A stretch of DNA of 6,715 nucleotides from Betaproteobacteria bacterium. Lineage in GTDB: Bacteria; Pseudomonadota; Gammaproteobacteria; Burkholderiales; SG8-39. The notes beneath the pieces were generated by a model. That model worked only from the letters and a program-made list of their open reading frames with translations. It was not told the origin of the DNA and ran no database searches. Shown in pieces: positions 1 through 6,218 of this stretch. A program made the translations under genes and the position numbers. Where the stretch lies: contig VBDM01000080.1 of NCBI GenBank assembly GCA_005881355.1, positions 1 through 6,715 of the forward strand, given 5' to 3'. Every line of letters starts with the position of its first letter. Within the stretch, counting starts at the first letter, position 1.

Positions 1-490
1 CGACCTCGTCCTGCGAGCCGGTGCCGCCTGAGCAGCCGATGGCGCCGATCAGTTTTCCGCCTTCCAGAAGCGGAATCCCCCCGCGCGAGCCGATCACGCC
101 GTCCAGGGTGATGAGGTAGTTGTTTCCGCCTTGTATGCCCGCCTCGAACGCCTTGGTCTCCCGACGGAAAGTCGCCGACGCGCGCGCCTTGTGCTCCGAG
201 ATCGCGATCGAGGCGATCTGCGCTCCGTCCATCCGTGCGAAGGCGACGAGATTGCCGCCCGAATCCACGACGGCGACGTTGAGCTTCCAGCCGCGCTTCC
301 TGGATTCGGCCACGGCCGCGTTGATGGCAGCCTGGGCATGGTCGAGCGATATCGGCGCACCGTAGGGGATGTCGTTCGGCATCTTGTCCGGGACGACATC
401 CATCGGGTTCGGCTGCTGCGCGGCGGTTCCCATCGCAAACGCCGCAAGCATCGCGGCTGCAAAAGCCTGAACTGCAGATTTCAAAGACAT
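1..490 (-). CDS. Exported GlcG/HbpS-type haem-binding (DUF336) protein, 3' end cut by window
   Basis: The 163 visible residues form a DUF336/Haem_degrading domain (GlcG, HbpS and PduO C-terminal family) behind an export signal. The first 24 residues have a lysine at position 4, a hydrophobic Ala/Met/Phe stretch (about 6-21) and a probable cleavage site after T-A-A (residue 24), so the protein is probably periplasmic. Family hallmarks are VVDSGGNLVAFARMDGA (about 75-90), the helix with SIAISEHKARAS, GGIPLLEGG (about 137-145) and GAIGCSGG (149-156). Perhaps 15-20 C-terminal residues lie beyond the left edge. The ATG start is supported by GAGGAG five bases upstream. Family members bind haem or related tetrapyrroles; a cellular role here is not established. 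It is a paralogue of the gene just upstream (569-967), which lacks a signal peptide. The family call is secure; the haem-related function is inferred from the family. Confidence 0.85.
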   Translation of the reverse strand, partial: MSLKSAVQAFAAAMLAAFAMGTAAQQPNPMDVVPDKMPNDIPYGAPISLDHAQAAINAAVAESRKRGWKLNVAVVDSGGNLVAFARMDGAQIASIAISEHKARASATFRRETKAFEAGIQGGNNYLITLDGVIGSRGGIPLLEGGKLIGAIGCSGGTGSQDEV

Positions 491-495
491 GGTGT

Positions 496-501
496 CTCCT
501 C
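496..501 (-). promoter_or_regulatory. Shine-Dalgarno GAGGAG of the exported haem-binding protein
   Basis: On the minus strand GAGGAG stands five bases before the ATG at 490. It fixes the start of the exported protein, placing the whole signal peptide inside the reading frame. Confidence 0.7.
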
Positions 502-531
502 TTGAGTTGACTACGATTTGTGATACGGCTT

Positions 532-555
532 GTCCGGAGATGAACAGCTCCGGAC
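532..555. other. Perfect 8-bp inverted repeat (stem-loop) between the two haem-binding genes
   Basis: GTCCGGAG and CTCCGGAC are exact reverse complements separated by an 8-base loop, giving a GC-rich stem. It lies 13 bases after the stop of the upstream haem-binding gene and about 40 bases before the start of the next. No T-run follows the stem on either strand, so it is not a canonical intrinsic terminator. It could be an mRNA-stabilising or processing hairpin, a weak terminator or attenuator, or a dyad operator. The structure is directly visible; its role is unknown. Confidence 0.6.
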
Positions 556-568
556 CGTCTCTAATTCC

Positions 569-967
569 CTAGCTCAAGGCCGCAATCCCCGCGTTGGCAA
601 TCTGCTCGTCCTCGTGCGACTGCACCCCGGAGACGCCGACCGCGCCGACGCACTCTCCGCCCGCCATGATCGGCACTCCGCCCTGCACCGGGAGCACCGG
701 CATCTTGAGGAGGGCGCTGCGCCCCGCGGCGATGCGGTCTTCCCAGTTCTTGGTCGTGCGCCGGGACACGGCGGCGCTCCTGCCCTTCTCGATCGCGATC
801 TCCGCGTTGGCCGGCGTGGCGCCGTCCATGCGCTCGAGCCACAGCAGGTGGCCGCCGTCGTCGAGGATGGCAATGACGACGTTCCACTTGTTCTTGCGCG
901 CCTCGGCCTCGCAGGCTGCGCCGATTTTCTTGCAATCTTCCAGAGTTAGACAGGGCTTGGTTTTCAT
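569..967 (-). CDS. Cytoplasmic GlcG/HbpS-type haem-binding (DUF336) protein
   Basis: This 132-residue protein is a complete stand-alone DUF336/Haem_degrading domain. It shows an N-terminal helix from LTLEDC, ILDDGGHLLWLERMDGA (34-50), the helix NAEIAIEKGRSAAV (54-67), GGVPIMAGG (96-104) and GAVGVSG followed by HEDEQIA (108-124), ending in the usual Ala-rich helix. There is no signal peptide or membrane segment, so it is probably cytosolic. The ATG lies nine bases after the true prpE stop, with GGAG very close to the start, so it probably shares the prpE transcript. Relatives include GlcG (glycolate operon), HbpS (haem-sensing or haem-degrading) and the PduO C-terminal domain (propanediol use). 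The neighbouring propionate genes make a link with C3 metabolism imaginable but unproven. In the out-of-frame prpE product this whole gene would be crossed in another frame. Confidence 0.9.
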   Translation of the reverse strand: MKTKPCLTLEDCKKIGAACEAEARKNKWNVVIAILDDGGHLLWLERMDGATPANAEIAIEKGRSAAVSRRTTKNWEDRIAAGRSALLKMPVLPVQGGVPIMAGGECVGAVGVSGVQSHEDEQIANAGIAALS

Positions 968-976
968 CGCTCCAAC

Positions 977-2822
977 CTAGTTTCTCAAAGCGTTGCGAAT
1001 CTGCTCCAGCGCGGCCGGGTCTTCGATGGTGGTGAGGTCGCCCGGGTCGCGCCCTTCGGCGAGCGCCTGGATCGAGCGCCGCAGCGTCTTGCCCGAACGG
1101 GTCTTCGGAAGCAGGGACACGAAGTGTACCGCCTTTGGCCGCGCGATGGCGCCCAGTTGCCTGTCGACGGTCTCCATGACCTCCTTTTCCAGCTGCACGC
1201 GGCCTGCCGGCGAACTTCAGGGAATCGGCTACGCCCACCACGGCGCATTCGGCGATATTCGCGTGCATGTTGACCGCTTCCTCGATTTCACGGGTGCCCA
1301 GGCGGTGGCCCGCGACGTTGATCACGTCGTCGGTGCGGCCGAGGATGAAGTAATAGCCGTCCTTGTCGCGGATGCCCCAGTCGAAGGTCGAATAGACCTG
1401 CTTCCCGCGGAAAGTGCCGAAATAGGTCTCGACGAAGCGCTCGTCGTCGCCCCACACCGTCGTCATGCAGCCCGGAGGCAGCGGCGGCGCGATGGCGACG
1501 ACGGCCTTTTCGCCGGTTCCCGCGTCGGCGGCGTCCGCCTCGCGCAGCAGCTTCAGGTCGTAGCCGAACACCGGAAAGCTCGGGCTGCCGTACTTGAGGG
1601 CGGTATTCTCCACCCCGGGGACCGCGGACAGGATCGGCCAACCCGTCTCGGTCTGCCAGTAGTGGTCGATGACGGGTTTCTTCAGCGCCTCGGCGATCCA
1701 GACGTGGGTCGGCTCGTCGAGCGGCTCGCCCGCGAGGAAAAGATGCTTGAGCGAGGAGATGTCGTACTTACGCAGATACGCCGGGTCGTGCTTCTTCAGC
1801 ACCCGGATCGCCGTCGGCGCGGAGAACATCACGTTGACCTTGTTGTCTTGGACGATCTTCCACCAGATGCCTGCATCGGGCCGGACCGGCACGCCCTCGT
1901 ACATGATCGTCGTCATGCCGGCGATCAAGGGGCCGTAGATGATGTAGGAGTGGCCCACCACCCAGCCGATGCCCGAGGTGGTGAACATCGTCTCCCCGGC
2001 GCTGCCGCAGTAGATGTGCCGCATCGACGCCGCGAGGGCGACGGCGTAGCCGCCGACGTCGCGCTGCACGCCTTTCGGCCTGCCGGTCGTGCCGGACGTG
2101 TACAGAATATAGGACGGCTCGTTCGATTCGAGCCAGGTGACCGGCACCTTCGCATCGAGATGCTTTGCGCGCAGCTCCGCGTAGTCGAGGTCGCGCCCGG
2201 CCGTGACCCGCATCGACTCGTCCAGGCCGCGCCGGCAGATGAGGACCCTCTGCGGAGGATGCTTCGCGAGCCGGATCGATTCGTCGACGAGCGCCTTGTA
2301 GAGGACGACCTTCCCCATGCGGCTGCCGCCGTCCGCGGTCACCATGAGCTTCGGCCGCGCGTCGTCGATCCGGGCGGCGAGGCTGGCCGCGGCGAATCCG
2401 CCGAACACCACCGAATGAATCGCGCCTATTCTCGCGCAGGCGAGGATGACGAAAGCCGCCTCGGGGATCATGGGCATGTAGACGATGACGCGGTCGCCCC
2501 TGCCCACCCCGAGCGATCGCATCATGGCCGCCGCGCGCTGCACCTCGACGTGGAGCTCGCGGTAGCTGAAGCTCCTCTCCTCGCCGGTCTCCGTGGAGAG
2601 ATAGACGAGCGCTTTCTGGTCGCCGCGCGTTCCGACGTGCCGGTCGACTGCGTTATGGCAGAGGTTGGTCTCGCCGCCGACGAACCATCTGGCGAACGGC
2701 GGCCGGCGGTAGTCGAGCACCCTGGAGTGCGGCCGCGCCCAGTGCACGAGCTTCGCCTGCTCGGCCCAGAAGCCTTCGCGGTCCTCGATCGAGCGGCGAT
2801 GGAATTCGCGGTAGGTGGTCAC
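977..2822 (-). pseudogene. prpE: Propionyl-CoA synthetase, frameshifted by a probable internal deletion
   Basis: PrpE activates propionate to propionyl-CoA through a propionyl-AMP intermediate. The first 536 residues match the family closely: an N-terminal ACAS-type domain (PPFARWF, TNLCHNAVDR), the P-loop-like YTSGTTGRPKG (241-251), WVVGHSYI (287-294), AGEPLDEP (364-371), YWQTETGWPI (388-397), DWGIRDKDGYYF (481-492) and GRTDDVINVAGHRLGTREIEE (495-515). After DSLK (K536, codon 1217-1215) the frame is lost. The C-terminal part continues in another frame (about 1216-977) with EKEVMETVDRQLGAIARP, LPKTRSGK (catalytic lysine at 1090-1088) and the terminal EGRDPGDLTTIEDP, ending in TAG. Only about 25 nt separate DSLK from EKEVM, where the family usually has about 25 codons, so roughly 50 nt seem to be missing. 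Residue 284 is Gly in TTSGIGW, where Asp is usual. It starts with GTG, 24 bases after the response regulator. Either a recent pseudogene or a sequence/assembly error. Confidence 0.85.
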
Positions 2823-2828
2823 GAACCG

Positions 2829-2834
2829 CTCCTC
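2829..2834 (-). promoter_or_regulatory. Shine-Dalgarno GAGGAG deciding the GTG start of prpE
   Basis: On the minus strand GAGGAG sits six bases before the GTG at 2822, within the 24-base gap after the response regulator stop. It supports the GTG start, which gives the TTYREFHRRSIEDREGFW beginning expected for PrpE, with no need for a separate promoter in the gap. Confidence 0.7.
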
Positions 2835-2846
2835 GGCCCCGGGGGG

Positions 2847-3992
2847 CTACTTCTCGCGATCCTTCAGAGCCTGCGCGATCTTGTCGGCGGGAAAATCGAC
2901 GTTGAGGCGCCGGCACACCGCCAGAAGAAAGGGCAGCATCCGCCGCAGCGCTTCGCCCGCGGCGTCGCCGAGTTGTTCGGCGCTCGCGCCTTCGAACAAC
3001 TGAACCGCGCGTTCGAGGTCGCTCGGAAGCGTCGTCGGTTTCACCAGATTGACCTCGTCCCGGCCGACGATGCGCTGCGCGGCTCGGCTCGCGGCCTGGT
3101 GCAGGCGCTGCAGCGCGAGCTTCATCAGCTCCTCGAGCGAGCCCACCGGATCGATATCGAGCGCGGCGAGCCCGAAGCTCGCCCGCATCTTGAGCACCTG
3201 GTCGCGATAGGTGATCTGCGCCTTCTCGATCTGATCCTGCACGCGTCGTGCAAAGGCGATCGCCTGCTGGGACGAGGTCCCCCCGAAGATCACCGTGAAG
3301 ACCGCTTCGCCCGTGCGCCCCATCGAGTCCTCCGCGCGCAGCGTCGCCATGACGAGCTTCGCGATCTTCGCCAGCAACTGGTCGGCCACGTTTTTTCCGA
3401 CCTTCTCCGCGATTTCCCCGTAGGTTTCCACCCGCAACATCAGGACCGAAAGCGGCCCGCCGTGGCGGCGCGCGTGAGAGTAGCGCTTCTGGCCTTCGGT
3501 GACGAGATAGTGCGGGGTGAAGACGCCCGTGACCGGATCGTGCGTGGCCGTCTTCTCGACCATCTGCTGGCTCACCGCCGCCTGCTGCTTGGCTTCCATC
3601 AGGTGCAGGAGATTGTCGATGCGCGAAAGGATCTCGGTGCCGTCGGTGGTCTTGGTGATGAAGTCGTTTGCTCCGGCCGCGCGGGCGCGCTTCTTGGTCG
3701 CGTCGTCCTCGTCCCCGGAGATCACGATCACCGGTATGCGGCGGATGCGCTCGTTCTCCGACTTGCGGATGCGCTCGAGCAGCGCGAAGCCGTCGAGCTC
3801 CGGCATCAGGATGTCGGAGAACACCGCGACGATGGATGGATCGGACGCGATCGCCTGCCAGCCGGCCTCTCCGTTCGCCTCTTCCCGGACGTCGAAGGTC
3901 GCCCGGATGAGGCGCGCAATGGTCGTGCGGACGATCTTGGAATCGTCGACGATGAGGACGCGCTGCTTCGATATGACTGAGGGAGTCGCCAC
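2847..3992 (-). CDS. Response regulator: receiver domain plus degenerate GGDEF domain
   Basis: The 381-residue protein starts with a CheY-like receiver domain (about 10-130). Its acidic pocket is D16-D17, the phospho-acceptor D60 (in FSDILMPELDGF), the switch serine S92 (VIVISG) and K114 (FITK), so it should be phosphorylatable. After a short helical linker (about 130-148), HDPVTGVFTPHYL opens a GGDEF-like fold (about 150-312). The catalytic signature is gone: the position of GGDEF reads G-E-A-V-F (228-232), and the metal-binding Asp of the usual IDxDxF strand is Arg187 in LMLRVETYG. It is therefore unlikely to make cyclic di-GMP. A final roughly 65-residue helical region (about 317-381) has no family I recognise. 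The GTG start lies one base after the acuI stop (TGA-C-GTG) and has no clear ribosome site, which suggests translational coupling. No histidine kinase is visible. The output is unknown: perhaps protein interaction or nucleotide sensing. Confidence 0.9.
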   Translation of the reverse strand: MATPSVISKQRVLIVDDSKIVRTTIARLIRATFDVREEANGEAGWQAIASDPSIVAVFSDILMPELDGFALLERIRKSENERIRRIPVIVISGDEDDATKKRARAAGANDFITKTTDGTEILSRIDNLLHLMEAKQQAAVSQQMVEKTATHDPVTGVFTPHYLVTEGQKRYSHARRHGGPLSVLMLRVETYGEIAEKVGKNVADQLLAKIAKLVMATLRAEDSMGRTGEAVFTVIFGGTSSQQAIAFARRVQDQIEKAQITYRDQVLKMRASFGLAALDIDPVGSLEELMKLALQRLHQAASRAAQRIVGRDEVNLVKPTTLPSDLERAVQLFEGASAEQLGDAAGEALRRMLPFLLAVCRRLNVDFPADKIAQALKDREK

Positions 3993-3993
3993 G

Positions 3994-4986
3994 TCAGGCC
4001 GCGAGGTCGACGACGATGCGTCCCTTCGCGGCGCCCTTCAGCAGTCCGTCGAACGCCCGGGGCAGCTCGTCGAAAGAGATGGTTCGGGTCATGTCCTTCA
4101 GATGCTCCGGCCGCATGTCGAGCGCGAGCCGGCCCCAGATTTCCCGCCGCAAGGGCATGGGCGTGGACCCGGAGTCGATCCCGAGCAGGCTCACGCCGCG
4201 CAGAATGAACGGAGCGACCGTCGTATTCAGGTTCATGCTCGCGGCGAGGCCGATCGAGGCGATGGCGCCGCCCTGCATCATCGTGCTCGCCATCCAGGCG
4301 AGCACCTCCCCGCCGAGATTGTCGATGGCGCCGGCCCAGGTGGCCTTGTCGAGCGGCTTGATTTTCGCGAGGCCGAGGCTTTTTCTGGACATCACTTCTT
4401 TCGCTCCAAGCTTCTCGAGGTAGCCGGTTTCGCCGTCCTTGCCCGTGAGCGCGACGACGTGGTAGCCCAGGCGCGAAAGGATGTCGATCGCGATCGAGCC
4501 CACCCCGCCGGTGGCCCCGCTCACGATGACCGGGCCGTTGGCGGGCTTCAGGCCGTTCGCTTCCATGCGCGTCACGGCGAGACCCGCAGTGTACCCGGCG
4601 GTGCCGAGCGCCATCGCCTCGAACAGGCTCATCCCCTTGGGCATGGGAACGGCCCAGTCGGCGGGAATCCGCGCGTACTCGGCGTAGCCGCCGTCGTGCG
4701 CCACGCCCAGGTCGTAGCTCGTGCAGATGATCGCATCCCCGCGCTTGAAGCGCGGGTCGGCGGATTCGGTCACCGTCCCCGAGAGGTCGATCCCGCCCAC
4801 GCACGGAAAGCGGCGGATGATCTTCCCCGCGCCGGTCGCGGCGAGCGCATCCTTGTAGTTGACGCTCGAGTAGGCGACGCGCGCCACCACCTCTCCCTTG
4901 TCGAGATCATCGAGAGCGAGCTCCTCGAAGCGTGCGACGACCTTCTTCTCCACTTCGTGGATGCGGTAGACCCTGAATTTCTCCAT
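3994..4986 (-). CDS. acuI: AcuI/YhdH-family acrylyl-CoA reductase (NADPH)
   Basis: This 330-residue protein is a zinc-free medium-chain dehydrogenase/reductase of the YhdH/AcuI family, near the usual 325-330 residues. It has the GroES-like N-terminal domain with YSSVNYKDALAATG (39-52), GGIDLSGTV (64-72) and GDAII, then a Rossmann domain with the nucleotide loop SGATGGVGS (156-164) and ALTGK (179-183), which in this family favours NADPH. It ends with the conserved FDELPRAFDGLLKG segment. Characterised members reduce acrylyl-CoA to propionyl-CoA, used in 3-hydroxypropionate and acrylate assimilation and in acrylate detoxification. A prpE copy two genes downstream fits a propionyl-CoA theme. The ATG gives the expected N-terminus; a GAGGGGGA sequence lies 14 bases upstream, rather far for a ribosome site. 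A TATAAT hexamer precedes it. Reaction specificity is by family; a general quinone reductase role cannot be excluded. Confidence 0.9.
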   Translation of the reverse strand: MEKFRVYRIHEVEKKVVARFEELALDDLDKGEVVARVAYSSVNYKDALAATGAGKIIRRFPCVGGIDLSGTVTESADPRFKRGDAIICTSYDLGVAHDGGYAEYARIPADWAVPMPKGMSLFEAMALGTAGYTAGLAVTRMEANGLKPANGPVIVSGATGGVGSIAIDILSRLGYHVVALTGKDGETGYLEKLGAKEVMSRKSLGLAKIKPLDKATWAGAIDNLGGEVLAWMASTMMQGGAIASIGLAASMNLNTTVAPFILRGVSLLGIDSGSTPMPLRREIWGRLALDMRPEHLKDMTRTISFDELPRAFDGLLKGAAKGRIVVDLAA

Positions 4987-5015
4987 GACTGCCGGCGTGC
5001 TCCCCCTCGGAACCG

Positions 5016-5021
5016 ATTATA
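5016..5021 (-). promoter_or_regulatory. Candidate -10 box (TATAAT) of the acuI group
   Basis: A perfect TATAAT reads on the minus strand in the 65-base gap between zapE and acuI, an AT-rich island in a GC-rich neighbourhood. Transcription would begin near 5009, leaving a leader of about 23 bases that contains the GAGGGGGA sequence. The best -35 candidate at 16-18 bp spacing is poor (TCGGCC at 5038-5043, three of six matches), and there is no extended -10 TG. It would therefore be a weak or activator-dependent promoter. The hexamer is seen; its promoter role is inferred. Confidence 0.4.
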
Positions 5022-5051
5022 CCGGCGGGGCAGGGCCGGCCGACGCCTCGC

Positions 5052-6218
5052 TCATTCCGGGATGCGCCGGCGCTCGGCCAGATATTCGCGCGACTGCATC
5101 TCGACCAGACGGCTCGCGGTGCGGTCGAACTCGAACACCAAGGCGCGCAGCCGCGGGTCGCCGGGATCCTCCTCGATCCTCAGCAGCTTGTCCGGTGCCG
5201 TTTCGGCCGAAACGATGAGCTTGACGCGGTTGTCGTAGAGCACGTCGACCATGAGGGTGAAGCGCCGCGCCTCCTCGGCAAGGGCGAGACCCATGCGCGG
5301 CACCTCCGACACGATCACGGTGTGAAAGCGCCTGGAGAGATCCAGGTAGTCGTGCTGCGAGCGGCCCCAGCCGCAGATCACCTTGAAGTCGAACCAGACG
5401 ACCCCGCCGGCCCGGTGGCGGTAGGGAATGACGCGCCCTTCGACGTCGAGCTCGTGGGACTCCTCTTCGACCTCGGCGATCCTCTTGAACGCCTCCAGGA
5501 GGGCGCGATCGGTTTCGGCCCCGAGCGGTGCGTGGTAGACCCTGACGCCTTCGAGCATCCTCTGCCTGTAATCGATGCCGCCGTCGACGTGCAGAACGTC
5601 GAGGCGCTCCTTCAGGAGCGCGATCGTCGGCAGGAAGTTCTCGCGCTTCAGGCCGTCCTTGTAGAGCTGGTCGGGATGGTAGTTCGAGGTCATGCAGCAG
5701 ACTACGCCCAGGTCGATGATCCGTCCGAGCAGCCGCCCGATGATCATCGCATCGGCGATGTCGTTGACGTGCATCTCGTCGAAGCAGATGAGGCGATAGC
5801 GCTTCGCGATGCGCTCGGCGAGCGCGCTCAAGGGGTCCTCGCGGCCCTTCAGCTCCTCCAGCTCCCGGTGCACGTCGCGCATGAAGTGGTGGAAGTGCAC
5901 GCGGCGCTTGCGCACCAGCGGCAGGCACAGGTAAAAGCTGTCCATGAGGAAGCTCTTGCCCCGCCCCACGGCGCCCCACAGGTACACGCCTCGCGGCAGC
6001 GGCGGGTGCACCACCAGGCGCCGGAGCGCCGTGCCGCGTCGCGCCTTGTATGCGGTCCACTCCTCGTAGAGCTGCTGCAGCCGCTCTACCGCCCGCAGCT
6101 GGGAAGAGTCGCTCGTGAAGCCTCGCCGCTTCAGCGCGCGGTGGTAAAGATCGACGACGGAGGGCTTTTCGCCGGAGTCCTGCCATTCCTCGGCGGCTTC
6201 GAGCGAACTGTCGTTCAT
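5052..6218 (-). CDS. zapE: Cell division protein ZapE (AFG1-like ATPase)
   Basis: This 388-residue protein is a full-length AFG1/ZapE P-loop ATPase. Walker A is GAVGRGKS (82-89), followed by FLMDSFY. The RVHFHHFMRDVHREL segment (106-120) is typical of the family. Walker B is LICFDE (143-148), within FDEMHVNDIADAMII. A sensor-like MTSNYHPDQLYKDGLKRENFLP segment (176-197) follows, then VDGGIDYR, RSQHDYLDLSRRFHTV and the C-terminal ARRFTLMVDVLYDNRVKL and EMQSREYL blocks. E. coli ZapE associates with FtsZ and the division ring, notably during constriction under low oxygen or heat; the eukaryotic Afg1 relatives act in mitochondrial protein quality control. The start overlaps the lipoamide dehydrogenase stop by one base (TGATG) without a clear ribosome site, so translation is probably coupled. 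The lpd-zapE arrangement is one I recall as common in betaproteobacteria. Confidence 0.95.
   Translation of the reverse strand: MNDSSLEAAEEWQDSGEKPSVVDLYHRALKRRGFTSDSSQLRAVERLQQLYEEWTAYKARRGTALRRLVVHPPLPRGVYLWGAVGRGKSFLMDSFYLCLPLVRKRRVHFHHFMRDVHRELEELKGREDPLSALAERIAKRYRLICFDEMHVNDIADAMIIGRLLGRIIDLGVVCCMTSNYHPDQLYKDGLKRENFLPTIALLKERLDVLHVDGGIDYRQRMLEGVRVYHAPLGAETDRALLEAFKRIAEVEEESHELDVEGRVIPYRHRAGGVVWFDFKVICGWGRSQHDYLDLSRRFHTVIVSEVPRMGLALAEEARRFTLMVDVLYDNRVKLIVSAETAPDKLLRIEEDPGDPRLRALVFEFDRTASRLVEMQSREYLAERRRIPE

Noticed and set aside
532..560. Intrinsic terminator after the cytosolic haem-binding gene
   Set aside because: The stem is good, but no T-run follows on either strand, so it is listed only as a stem-loop.
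977..1198. A separate small gene from GTG 1198 or ATG 1183, with AGGAGG just upstream of the ATG
   Set aside because: The sequence is plainly the PrpE C-terminus. The AGGAGG lies only two bases before the ATG, too close for efficient starting, and follows from the coding sequence.
1180..1217. Programmed ribosomal frameshift joining the two prpE parts
   Set aside because: A +1 shift alone would still leave PrpE about 16-17 residues short. There is no slippery heptamer and no stop codon at a shift site. The AGGAGG nearby encodes the conserved EKEVM segment.
2837..2844. CCCCGGGG palindrome between the response regulator and prpE
   Set aside because: Only eight bases, with no loop for a stable hairpin, and easily due to high GC content.
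993..3980. A 995-codon open frame on the plus strand
   Set aside because: It is antisense to prpE and the response regulator, both with unmistakable family motifs. Its product is rich in Arg, Asp, His and Gly with no recognisable domain, as expected of a shadow frame in GC-rich coding DNA.
3517..5238. A 573-codon plus-strand frame across the response regulator and acuI
   Set aside because: Shadow of two well-supported minus-strand genes; low-complexity composition and no motif.
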